64,000 nucleotides of DNA from Photobacterium ganghwense (GTDB taxonomy: Bacteria > Pseudomonadota > Gammaproteobacteria > Enterobacterales > Vibrionaceae). Below, in pieces: positions 7,426-15,741 of this stretch (positions within the stretch are counted from its first letter, which is position 1; every line of letters begins with the position of its first letter). The DNA lies in contig NZ_PYMI01000002.1 in the NCBI RefSeq assembly GCF_003025595.1, positions 806,001 through 870,000 of the forward strand, written 5' to 3'. Both the position numbers and the translations under genes were made by a program. The notes under the pieces are model-generated. The model saw nothing but the letters and a program-made list of their open reading frames with translations. It was not told the DNA's origin and did not search any database.

Positions 7426-8850
7426 ATGCGAGTGGAACGTAACTTTGTAAACAATCAGTTTCAGGAAACATCCGTCAGTGATCTGATTACGGTGTACAAC
7501 CCTGAGAACGAAGAGCCGATCGCTCAGGTGACGGCAGCAACATCAGCCGATGTGCTTGAAGCGGTGAACATTGCCAACCAGGCACAAAAGACCTGGCGTA
7601 AGTTGACGAGTATCCAAAGAGGGGAACACTTAAAAAAACTGGCGGATAAGTTGGCGGAGAAGGCTGACGAAATTGGTCAGATTCTCGCGCTGGAGTCAGG
7701 AAAAAGCGTAGAAGATGCAACAAACGAAACTCACTATGCCGCGGATATCACTCGCTACCATGCAGAATGGGCTCGACGTATTGAAGGCGAAATTATTCCC
7801 AGCGACACACCGGATGAAAACCTGTTGTTGCACCGTGAGCCTATCGGGGTGGTTGCTTGTCTCATTCCATTTAATTACCCGGTGTACACGCTGCTGCGTA
7901 AAATCGCGCCGGCACTCATCACAGGCAACACTGTGGTTGTCAGACCTAGCAATAATACTCCCTGCTCAGCGTTTGCCATTGCCCAGGCCATTTTGGAAGC
8001 GGAACTCCCTGCTGGGGTGGTAAACATCCTGACCATGGATCACACCACGGCAGAAACCATGTGTACACATCCTAAAGTGGGCATGATCACTTTAACCGGC
8101 AGTGTCGGGGCGGGTCGTAAAGTGCTGGAATATTCTCAGGTGAACATCGCTAAATCGTCACTTGAGCTCGGTGGGAAAACTCCGGCAATTGTTACTCCTG
8201 ACGCTGATCTTGAGAAGGCGGCACGTGAGATTGTGATTTCAAAAACATCAAATTGTGGACAGCTATGTACTGCCGTTGAACGTGTATATGTTCATGAATC
8301 TATTCAGGCTGAGTTTATTCAGCGACTGAAACAGGAAATGGAAAGTATCTCGTTTGGTGCCCGCTCTCTGAAGCCGTCCAACATGGGGCCGTTAGTGAAT
8401 GAGAATGCTCGCCTGAATATTCATCAGATGGTAGAACGTGCCATCGATGATGGTGCGCATCTGCTGACGGGTGGTTATATACCTGAAGGAAAAGGGCATT
8501 TTTACCCGCCTACGATTCTGACTCAGTGCCGTCAGGATATGGAAATCGTACAGGAAGAAATCTTTGGGCCTGTGCTGCCAATTCTGACTTACAAAACTAT
8601 TGATGAAGCCATTGAACTGGCCAATGACCATCAGTTTGGTCTTGCCTCACTCATCTATACCGAGAATTACCGCGATGCGATGAAAGTTGCCAATAACATC
8701 GAGGCCGGTGAGTTCTACATTAACCGGATTCCTGCCGACCCCTATCAGGGGTATCACCAGGGCTGGAAGCGCTCGGGGCTGGGCGGTGATGACGGCAAGC
8801 ACGGAATGCTCGACTACACCCAGACACGGTTAGTTATCGCGAAGTACTAA
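7426..8850 (+). CDS. NAD(P)-dependent aldehyde dehydrogenase (AldA-like)
   Basis: The ATG at 7426 (after TTGGAGAG) is preferred to an upstream GTG in frame; the protein is then 474 residues, normal for the family. It has the ALDH landmarks: PFNYPVYTLLRKIAPALITGN, LTGSVGAG for cofactor binding, catalytic base E247 in LELGGKTP, and nucleophile C281 in SNCGQLCTAVERVYV. The closest match I know in layout is E. coli lactaldehyde dehydrogenase AldA (AEWARRxEGEII, ADGKHG-like C-terminus). It is the first gene of the IclR-linked operon and probably oxidises an aldehyde made by the GMC enzyme encoded at the end. Confidence 0.92.
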   Translation: MRVERNFVNNQFQETSVSDLITVYNPENEEPIAQVTAATSADVLEAVNIANQAQKTWRKLTSIQRGEHLKKLADKLAEKADEIGQILALESGKSVEDATNETHYAADITRYHAEWARRIEGEIIPSDTPDENLLLHREPIGVVACLIPFNYPVYTLLRKIAPALITGNTVVVRPSNNTPCSAFAIAQAILEAELPAGVVNILTMDHTTAETMCTHPKVGMITLTGSVGAGRKVLEYSQVNIAKSSLELGGKTPAIVTPDADLEKAAREIVISKTSNCGQLCTAVERVYVHESIQAEFIQRLKQEMESISFGARSLKPSNMGPLVNENARLNIHQMVERAIDDGAHLLTGGYIPEGKGHFYPPTILTQCRQDMEIVQEEIFGPVLPILTYKTIDEAIELANDHQFGLASLIYTENYRDAMKVANNIEAGEFYINRIPADPYQGYHQGWKRSGLGGDDGKHGMLDYTQTRLVIAKY

Positions 8851-8928
8851 TCGCTAGCTTACCTCCGGAAAGGCGCACGACAGATAAAAAGACACAAAGT
8901 GCGCCTGCAAACACAAAAGGACTGAATC

Positions 8929-10221
8929 ATGTCAAATGCAACGATAGAAAACGTTGTAGGCACTCCTACATCCAAAAAAGAACGCATTAGCCGCTACTTT
9001 CAATTTCTTCTGCTGTTACTGGCGGGCGGAGCGATTTACCCGCTGTTGTATCTGCGCCAAAACTTCGAGGTTTCTATTCTGGAGGTGTTCAATATCACCA
9101 TTTCAGAGCTTGGTAGCTATTACTCCGCTCTGGGCGTGATGTACATGGTGTGCTACCTGCCTAGCGGTTGGCTGGCGGATAAGTTTTCCCCACGTTTACT
9201 TATTACCTTTTCAATGGCAGCAACAGGAGGACTTGGCCTGTGGTTTGCCACGATTCCTTCCAAAGCAGTTTTGCCTTACATCTTTTTAGGCTGGGGGCTG
9301 GCAGCCGGACTTACTTTTTGGGCATCACTGATTAAAGGGGTCAAAATGCTGGCCGGTAAAAATGAACAAGGCCGGTTCTTTGGAATCCTTGATGGGGGAC
9401 GGGGTCTGGTTGAGGCAGTTTTGGCCACCATCGCCGTGGGTTTGTTTGCCTATATGATTGAAACCAATGGTGACTCCACCACTGTGGCCTTAAAGCAGGT
9501 TATTCACCTGTATGCCTATACCTGTCTGACGCTGGCGGTTGTGATCTTCCTGTTCTTCAAAAACAAAAATGAAGTCGAAGAAGTAAAAAATGTTCGCGAA
9601 GGCAATTTGCTGAGCAACCTGAAGTTTCTCGCGTCAATTCCTGAAATGTGGCTGGTGGCCGGGGTCATCTTTTGTGGCTACCAACTGTTCTGGGCAACGT
9701 ACTCCTTTTCAGCCTACATGCAGCAAAGTTACGAGGTCACAGCCGTGACAGCCGGGTTTATCACTGTGGCTAAGTTATGGATGCGTCCAATTGGCGGGAT
9801 AGGTGCCGGATTTCTTGGGGACAGGTACCGCATTGAAAATGTGCTTGCTGTGTCGTTAGTCGGTTCATCTTGCGGTTTGCTGCTGATGATTGTCTTACCC
9901 GGCATGCAAAGTATCTTCTTCCTTCTGTTGCTGGTGCTGTTTATTGGTGTGTTGACCTATGCAATCCGCGGTCTGTACTGGGCCATTTTGGATGGCTGCG
10001 AAGTGCCACCACAGGTTACCGGTCTGGCTGTTGGGGTTATATCGCTGATTGCATATACACCGGATATATTCCTCCCCATGCTAAACGGCTACCTGGCAGA
10101 AAATTACGAAGGATTGACGGTTTACCACCTCTATTTTGGCTATATCGCGGTGATGGGTTTTGTTGGCGCGGTTGCCTGTATGAAATTGAAACAAATGATT
10201 GATGCAAAGCAGGGAGCTTAA
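8929..10221 (+). CDS. MFS transporter
   Basis: The 430-residue protein has about twelve hydrophobic segments and the MFS loop motif after TM2 (GWLADKFSPRLLI). The pattern LIKGVKMLAGKNEQGRFFG after TM4 is typical of the organic phosphate/sugar acid branch that includes E. coli YihN and GlpT relatives. It lies between the dehydrogenase and the enolase-superfamily gene with a 3-base gap to the latter, so it most likely imports the substrate of this pathway. The exact substrate cannot be read from the sequence. Confidence 0.9.
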   Translation: MSNATIENVVGTPTSKKERISRYFQFLLLLLAGGAIYPLLYLRQNFEVSILEVFNITISELGSYYSALGVMYMVCYLPSGWLADKFSPRLLITFSMAATGGLGLWFATIPSKAVLPYIFLGWGLAAGLTFWASLIKGVKMLAGKNEQGRFFGILDGGRGLVEAVLATIAVGLFAYMIETNGDSTTVALKQVIHLYAYTCLTLAVVIFLFFKNKNEVEEVKNVREGNLLSNLKFLASIPEMWLVAGVIFCGYQLFWATYSFSAYMQQSYEVTAVTAGFITVAKLWMRPIGGIGAGFLGDRYRIENVLAVSLVGSSCGLLLMIVLPGMQSIFFLLLLVLFIGVLTYAIRGLYWAILDGCEVPPQVTGLAVGVISLIAYTPDIFLPMLNGYLAENYEGLTVYHLYFGYIAVMGFVGAVACMKLKQMIDAKQGA

Positions 10222-10224
10222 TTT

Positions 10225-11457
10225 ATGAAAGTCACACATTTAGAAACCCATATTGTGGCGACGCCACCTCCTCATATTGGTGGAATGTACTGGATTTTTG
10301 TTCAAATCCGCACAGATTGCGGCATTGAAGGGATCGGTGAAGTTTACGCTGCCTCTTTCCATCCTGAAGTGATGAAGATGGCGATTGAGGATGTCTTTGA
10401 GCGATATCTGAAAGGTCACAATCCTCACCATGTTGAACGTTTCTATCGCGAAGCCTACTCCAGTGGCTTTACGCAAAGGCCTGACCTTACCATGATGGGG
10501 GTCGTGAGCGGACTGGAAATGGCGTGCTGGGACATCATAGGTAAAGCCGCCGGGAAACCTGTCTATGAACTGATTGGCGGAAAGGTCCATGACAAACTGC
10601 GTTCGTATACGTATCTCTATCCGGAGAATAAGCGTGGGGAATATGATTACAACAGCGTAGATCTGGCCGTAGAGTGTGCGATCAAAAACATGGAGCAGGG
10701 GTTCACTGCACTCAAATTTGATCCCGCAGGCCCTTACTCCGCGTACTCCGGTCATCAACTGACGTTAGAGGCCATGGATAAGTCCGCCCAATTCTGTGCC
10801 CGTATTCGTGAAGCGGTTGGCAATCAATGTGATCTGTTGTTCGGCACTCACGGCCAGATGTGTGTCTCTTCAGCGGTCAGGCTTGCAAAGCGGCTTGAGC
10901 CTTTTGACCCGCTCTGGTTTGAAGAGCCTGTGCCACCGGGTCAGCATGAGGCCATGGCTAGGGTCGCCGCCAAAACGTCGATTCCCATTGCGACCGGAGA
11001 GCGTCTGACAACGAAATATGAATTCCATGAAGTTTTGCGCAATCATTCCGCTTCAATCCTGCAAATGAATCTGGGGCGTGTGGGTGGCATTCTGGAGGCG
11101 AAGAAAATCGCCGCGTTGGCCGAGGTGCATTACGCCCAGATCGCGCCACATCTTTATAACGGTCCGGTAGGCGCCGCAGCCAGCATTCAGCTTGCGACGG
11201 CAACGCCTAACTTCCTGATTCAGGAAAGTATCATGACCTGGGGCGGTTTCCATGCCGACGTGTTGCAGGAACCCATTCGCTGGGAGAAGGGCTATATCAT
11301 TCCATCAGAGAAACCGGGGCTGGGTGTTGAGCTGAATATGGATGTCGTTAAAGCCATGTCGCCATACAAAGGGCGCGCACTGCATTTATCGATGGATTCT
11401 AAACCTTACGATGTCACCCAAGAATCCTCAACATCATGGAAAGTGAAACCGGAGTAA
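10225..11457 (+). CDS. enolase-superfamily (mandelate racemase/galactonate dehydratase-like) enzyme with altered active site
   Basis: The 410-residue protein has the superfamily capping domain and barrel: KAAGKPVYELIGG, ALKFDP with K164, WFEEPVPP with the metal ligand Glu233, ATGERL with Glu259, and IAPH with His309. Compared without gaps with E. coli DgoD recalled from memory, the first metal-ligand Asp becomes Gly207 (LLFGTHGQ; the adjacent catalytic-side His209 is kept), and the Asp of the His-Asp dyad becomes Asn282 (LQMNLGRVGG). A dehydratase or cycloisomerase acting on an aldonate is the family expectation, but the changes argue for different chemistry or substrate. It is translationally close to both neighbours: 3 bases from the MFS gene, and its stop codon lies 5 bases before the GMC start. 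Confidence 0.85.
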   Translation: MKVTHLETHIVATPPPHIGGMYWIFVQIRTDCGIEGIGEVYAASFHPEVMKMAIEDVFERYLKGHNPHHVERFYREAYSSGFTQRPDLTMMGVVSGLEMACWDIIGKAAGKPVYELIGGKVHDKLRSYTYLYPENKRGEYDYNSVDLAVECAIKNMEQGFTALKFDPAGPYSAYSGHQLTLEAMDKSAQFCARIREAVGNQCDLLFGTHGQMCVSSAVRLAKRLEPFDPLWFEEPVPPGQHEAMARVAAKTSIPIATGERLTTKYEFHEVLRNHSASILQMNLGRVGGILEAKKIAALAEVHYAQIAPHLYNGPVGAAASIQLATATPNFLIQESIMTWGGFHADVLQEPIRWEKGYIIPSEKPGLGVELNMDVVKAMSPYKGRALHLSMDSKPYDVTQESSTSWKVKPE

Positions 11458-11462
11458 TGAAT

Positions 11463-13124
11463 ATGGAGCAGTACGATTACATCATAGTGGGTGCAGGCTC
11501 GGCAGGATGTATTCTTGCTAACCGACTGAGTGAGTCCGGGGAGCACTCCGTTTTGCTGATTGAAGCTGGGGGGAGAGATATCAATCCTTGGTTTAAATTG
11601 CCGGTTGGTTTTGCCAAAACCTATTATCACCCTAAGTACAATTACATGTACTACAGTGAGCCAGAAGTGGAAATGGCTGGCCGGTCAATCTATGCGCCAC
11701 GCGGTAAGGTACAGGGTGGCTCAGGCTCCATCAATGCCATGATCTATGTTCGTGGTCAGCGCAAAGACTATGATGACTGGGCACAACAGGGCAATCCGGG
11801 GTGGAGCTATGATGATGTTCTGCCTTATTTTAAGAAACTTGAGCAGCATCCATTGGGTGACACTGAATATCACAGCTCAACAGGGCTGATTGGTATCACA
11901 CAGATGAAGCATGATGCGCATAAAATCTGCGATTATTACCTGAAAGGATGTGAAGAGCTGGGATACCCGTTAAACGATGATTTCAATGGGGCGCAGTTTG
12001 AAGGTGCTGGTATTTACGAAACTAACATTCGTAACGGCATGCGAGATTCCAGTAGTTTCGCTTACCTGGAACCGGCAAAGAAACGTTCAAACCTGACTAT
12101 TTCGCATCATACCCAAACACGTAAAGTGCTCATTGATGGGCATTTGCGAGCAACGGGGGTTGAAGTAGACGTCAGCGGCGTGCGGAAAGTGTTTCATGCC
12201 CGAAAAGAAGTTATCTTGGCTGCCGGGGCGGTGGATTCTCCCAAGCTGTTGATGTTATCCGGCATTGGTGACCGCCAACAATTAGAAACTATGGGCATTA
12301 ACGTTATTAAAGAATTGCCTGCAGTCGGCCAGAACCTGCAGGATCACGTGTGTGTGAGCTTCTTTTACCGCGCGAACCAAAAAACGCTTAACGATGATCT
12401 GACGAGCTGGTGGGGACAAGCAAAGGCCGGGGTTCAGTATTTGCTAAATCGCAGAGGGCCGCTGGCGCTCAGTGTAAATCAGGCGGGGGGATTCTTTAAA
12501 GGTGGGGAAGACGAAGAGCATCCGAATATTCAGCTGTACTTCAATCCATTGTCTTACGAGATTCCGAAAGATCCCAATGCGAAGTTAGTCCCTGATCCAT
12601 ATTCAGGTTTTCTGGTAGCCTTTAACTCTTGTCGCCCAAGCAGTCGGGGAGAGATCGCGCTGAAATCGGCTAACCCGGAAGACGCTGCGGTAATAAGGCC
12701 TAAATACCTGAGCACGGAAAAAGATCGTCAAGAGGTGATTCAGGGCAGCAAGCTGATTCGCAACATAATGAGTTCGCCTGCGCTGCAATCTTTGTCCGAC
12801 TCAGAAGTAAAGCCTGCCGGTTTGGTGCATGATGATGCCTCAATGATTGCCTATTTTCGTGAAAATGGTGGCTCGATTTACCACTTGTGTGGGTCATGTG
12901 CCATGGGGCCAACCGAAGTTGATGCGGTGGTAAATCATGAATTGAAAGTGCATGGTATTCAGGGATTGAGGGTTGTTGATGCGTCTATTTTCCCGAATAT
13001 CACCTCCGGCAATACCAACGCTCCGGTTATGATGGTTGCGGAAAAAGGTGCTGATTTAATTTTGCAGGCATCAGCGGAACCTGTTCCTGGCCAACAAAGT
13101 GGCAGCATGAAGGACTGTGCCTGA
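11463..13124 (+). CDS. GMC family FAD-dependent alcohol oxidoreductase (choline dehydrogenase-like)
   Basis: The ATG at 11463 is chosen because GGAG lies 8 bases upstream; in-frame ATGs at 11457 and 11436 are alternatives. The protein of about 553 residues begins MEQYDYIIVGAGSAGC with the FAD-binding GxGxxG at G10/G12/G15, and has PRGKVQGGSGSINAMIYVRG and ILAAGAVDSPKLLMLSGIG, both GMC signatures. The active-site pair is His474 in YHLCGSCAMG and Asn519 in SGNTNAP. It oxidises a primary alcohol to an aldehyde with electrons going to FAD and then probably quinone. As last gene of the operon it would feed the first gene's aldehyde dehydrogenase. Confidence 0.9.
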   Translation: MEQYDYIIVGAGSAGCILANRLSESGEHSVLLIEAGGRDINPWFKLPVGFAKTYYHPKYNYMYYSEPEVEMAGRSIYAPRGKVQGGSGSINAMIYVRGQRKDYDDWAQQGNPGWSYDDVLPYFKKLEQHPLGDTEYHSSTGLIGITQMKHDAHKICDYYLKGCEELGYPLNDDFNGAQFEGAGIYETNIRNGMRDSSSFAYLEPAKKRSNLTISHHTQTRKVLIDGHLRATGVEVDVSGVRKVFHARKEVILAAGAVDSPKLLMLSGIGDRQQLETMGINVIKELPAVGQNLQDHVCVSFFYRANQKTLNDDLTSWWGQAKAGVQYLLNRRGPLALSVNQAGGFFKGGEDEEHPNIQLYFNPLSYEIPKDPNAKLVPDPYSGFLVAFNSCRPSSRGEIALKSANPEDAAVIRPKYLSTEKDRQEVIQGSKLIRNIMSSPALQSLSDSEVKPAGLVHDDASMIAYFRENGGSIYHLCGSCAMGPTEVDAVVNHELKVHGIQGLRVVDASIFPNITSGNTNAPVMMVAEKGADLILQASAEPVPGQQSGSMKDCA

Positions 13125-13159
13125 TTCAGCGTGCTGGAGTAACATCGAAAGCAATACGG

Positions 13160-13195
13160 ATATAAAAAGCTAGGCGTATATAAAAAGCTATGCGT
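13160..13195. repeat. 18-base tandem duplication
   Basis: Two adjacent units, 13160-13177 and 13178-13195, differ at one of 18 positions (ATATAAAAAGCTAKGCGT). The second copy supplies the 5' arm of the terminator that follows. Confidence 0.85.
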
Positions 13196-13215
13196 TATTG
13201 ACGCATGGCTTTTTT
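13182..13215 (+). terminator. intrinsic terminator after the GMC gene
   Basis: A 10-bp stem (13186-13195 with 13201-13210, one T.G pair), loop TATTG, then six T residues. It closes the aldehyde dehydrogenase-MFS-enolase-GMC transcript. The rest of the gap to 13467 is T-rich, with loose copies of TGGCTTTTT and TGCCTTTTT, and shows no supported gene. Confidence 0.9.
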
Positions 13216-13467
13216 AGACACATGTGGCTTTTTATGTTCGCGTGGTTTTATTTTTATGTGCCTTTTTATTTGTACATGGATTTGTATCGTTTTGAGGGCA
13301 TAAAGGCAATTTCCCAGAAAGAGCAAAGGATGAAATGTTCCTGCCGGGCTCTGTTGCCGAAATGGCTCCAGAGCCTTTTGCTGTAAATGCTGGTTTGTTG
13401 CTGGGTTTCCTCGCTTCTTCAGCGCAAGGCTGAAGGTGGTATCAACGTCGCGGACTCGTAGAAGTCA

Positions 13468-14352
13468 TCAAAAATGCCCGGACAGAAAGTCCAGAAAAGC
13501 CCGGATTTTGCTGGAGACTAAATGACGGTGCTGATAAATCGCATACGTTGCGGTCAGTTGTTCGCAGGGGCTGAAGGTGTGTTTATCCAGAACCTGCACC
13601 AGCGTACTTGAAGCCAACTCTTTCTCGACCGCCCAGAATGGAATCAGGGCGATACCGCCACCATGCAGAATCAGCTGTTTTTGCCCGTTGACTGAATCGA
13701 CGGTCATGTAGCCGTTTACATCCAGTTTGACCGGCTTGCTGTTCATCACGAACCAGTCGTGCCAGCCTTTATAGCCATACAAAATACAGTCGTGAATGGC
13801 CAGATCATCAATGTGTTCAGGTGTTCCTCTGTGTGACAGGTAGCCGGGGCTGGCACACAGAATAAAATCGTTGTTCATCAGCTTCTTGGCGATCAGATTC
13901 GAGTCCGGAAGGTGACCGCTGCGAATCGCGATATCGACGTTTTCCTCAATCATATCTACCACGCGTTCTGTCAGTTCAATGGCCACATCAATATCCGGAT
14001 ACTGCTTTCGAAACAGTGGCAACAGCGGCAAGATTTTACTCTCGCCAAAACCGACTGTGGTACTGACTTTCAGTTGACCTCTCGGGTTGTGGTGCAGATC
14101 ACTGACAGCTTCCCGCGCTTCATCGAATTCACTGACAATGCGTTTGGCATATTGGTAAAACGTTTGTCCGGCTTCGGTCAACCCGACATTGCGCGTTGTC
14201 CGATCGAGCAGTCGAACCCCCAAATCATTTTCCAGTGCAGCCAACTGGCGGGAAATGGATGAAGGTTGGACATCGAACTGACGGCTGGCTTTCGAGATAC
14301 TGCCGTGCTCAACCACACAGTTAAAGTACATTAGGCGGGTAAATAAACTCAT
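13468..14352 (-). CDS. LysR family transcriptional regulator
   Basis: The 294-residue protein has the N-terminal LysR helix-turn-helix (FNCVVEHGSISKASRQFDVQ, ISRQLAALENDLGVRLLDRTTRNVGLTEAG) and a periplasmic-binding-like effector domain (LKVSTTVGFGESKILPLLPLF, DIAIRSGHLPDSNLIAKKL). It belongs to the CrgA-like group with DRTTR and xAIRxG motifs. It is divergent from the quinone-oxidoreductase-like gene at 14521 with 168 bases between, the classic LysR/target arrangement, so that gene is its probable target. Confidence 0.93.
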   Translation of the reverse strand: MSLFTRLMYFNCVVEHGSISKASRQFDVQPSSISRQLAALENDLGVRLLDRTTRNVGLTEAGQTFYQYAKRIVSEFDEAREAVSDLHHNPRGQLKVSTTVGFGESKILPLLPLFRKQYPDIDVAIELTERVVDMIEENVDIAIRSGHLPDSNLIAKKLMNNDFILCASPGYLSHRGTPEHIDDLAIHDCILYGYKGWHDWFVMNSKPVKLDVNGYMTVDSVNGQKQLILHGGGIALIPFWAVEKELASSTLVQVLDKHTFSPCEQLTATYAIYQHRHLVSSKIRAFLDFLSGHF

Positions 14353-14520
14353 GGATTCAGTTTTGCTTAAAAGACAAAAGTGTTTTGATTATAGAGATAT
14401 TGTTGCGTCACAGGCAATCCATAGAATGCAGGGAGCCGTTTCCAGAAGCTGTGCCTAAAAGCTTTTCCTGAAACCATTTCCAATTGCCATTTTCAAGAGC
14501 AATCTCCACAGGAGTAAACG

Positions 14521-15495
14521 ATGAAAGCCATGATTCTTACCCGTCTGGGTGACGTAACTGTTTTTGAAGAGCAAGATCGCCCGGATCCGATAATTACTGA
14601 CGGACACGTGATTGTTGAAGTCAGAGCAACCAGTGTTAACCCTATCGATACGATGCTGCGCGCTTCGGAAACACCCTGGTCGCAAAATTTGCCGGAAATT
14701 TTGCACGGTGATTTTGCCGGTGTGGTGATTGAAACCAGCCCAAACAGCCGTTTCAGAGTTGGCGATGAGGTGTATGGCTGTGCTGGCGGTATCGCTGGCA
14801 TGAACGGCGCTCTGGCTGAAAAAATGCTGGTGGATGAATCGCTGATTGCACTAAAACCGGCATCACTGACGATGCGAGAAGCAGCAGCTCTGCCTTTGGT
14901 GGCCATTACAGCCTGGGAAGCATTGGTAGAAAAAATGAATATTCAGCCGGGTGAAACCCTGCTGGTTCACGGTGCAACAGGCGGTGTCGGGCATATTGCG
15001 GTACAAATCGGGAAGGCTCTGGGAGCAACCGTTGCGGCCACGGTTCGTCCTCATAAATACGATCATGCACAGACGCTGGGTGCTGATTACGTGATTGATG
15101 TTACTGATACGACGGTCAGTGATTATGTTGGGTTGTGTACTGACGGAAAAGGGTTTGATGCGGTGTTCGATACCATCGCAGGCGAACATATTCAAAATAG
15201 CTTTGAAGCCGTGCGCTTTAACGGCAAAGTCGCGACGATTCTGCCGGTTAACGATACTTTACCGGTTGCGCTGAAAGGACTGAGTTTTCACAGCGTGTTG
15301 ATGCTAATTCCGATGACTGAAGGCATTGAGCGATTTCGTCATGGCGAGATCTTACGTCAGATCGCAGTCTGGGTTGATCGCGGGTTGCTGAAACCATTGC
15401 TGGATGAATCCCGTTTCACGATCTGGGATGTGGCTAAAGGGCATGAACGGTTGGAGTCGAAAAAAGCTATCGGCAAAGTGGTGCTGGAAGTGTAG
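14521..15495 (+). CDS. zinc-independent medium-chain dehydrogenase (quinone oxidoreductase-like)
   Basis: The 324-residue protein has a GroES-like N-terminal domain (ATSVNPIDTMLR, LHGDFAGVVIE) and a Rossmann domain with LLVHGATGGVGHIAVQIGKALGA, the NADPH-binding AxxGxxG of the quinone oxidoreductase branch. The Cys cluster of zinc alcohol dehydrogenases is absent. Such enzymes reduce quinones or alpha,beta-unsaturated carbonyls with NADPH. The start follows CAGGAGTAAACG. It is the likely target of the divergent LysR regulator and may serve in response to reactive electrophiles. Confidence 0.9.
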   Translation: MKAMILTRLGDVTVFEEQDRPDPIITDGHVIVEVRATSVNPIDTMLRASETPWSQNLPEILHGDFAGVVIETSPNSRFRVGDEVYGCAGGIAGMNGALAEKMLVDESLIALKPASLTMREAAALPLVAITAWEALVEKMNIQPGETLLVHGATGGVGHIAVQIGKALGATVAATVRPHKYDHAQTLGADYVIDVTDTTVSDYVGLCTDGKGFDAVFDTIAGEHIQNSFEAVRFNGKVATILPVNDTLPVALKGLSFHSVLMLIPMTEGIERFRHGEILRQIAVWVDRGLLKPLLDESRFTIWDVAKGHERLESKKAIGKVVLEV

Positions 15496-15682
15496 TGCTC
15501 GTGGTTAAACCGCGGTCTTAGAAGCCCTGTGATTTTTTACGTTCAGTGTTGTTGGCGTTCGCTGAATGAACACCAATCGTTTTCAAAGAGAGTGACGTTA
15601 AACGGTTCTGAGGCCGCAGCCTATACCTAAATCCTAGACCTTATGAGGGACACGGATATTGGCTGGCTGGGTTGCAGAAGGT

Positions 15683-15724
15683 GGCGCTTCGCTGGTAAGG
15701 AGACGAGAACACAGACGAAGCGCC
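15683..15724. other. hairpin near the 3' end of guaD
   Basis: GGCGCTTCG (15683-15691) pairs perfectly with CGAAGCGCC (15716-15724) across a 24-base loop. It lies just past the guaD stop on the minus strand but has no T-tract, so a terminator role is uncertain. Confidence 0.5.
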
Positions 15725-15741
15725 GAGGTAAAACACGGTGC

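Noticed and set aside
11436..11462. upstream start for the GMC gene at 11436
   Set aside because: It would lie inside the enolase-family gene with no ribosome site; ATG 11463 has GGAG at good spacing.
13198..13386. 62-codon plus-strand frame after the GMC terminator
   Set aside because: It begins within the terminator hairpin and is full of Phe/Tyr from T-rich sequence. Most likely chance.
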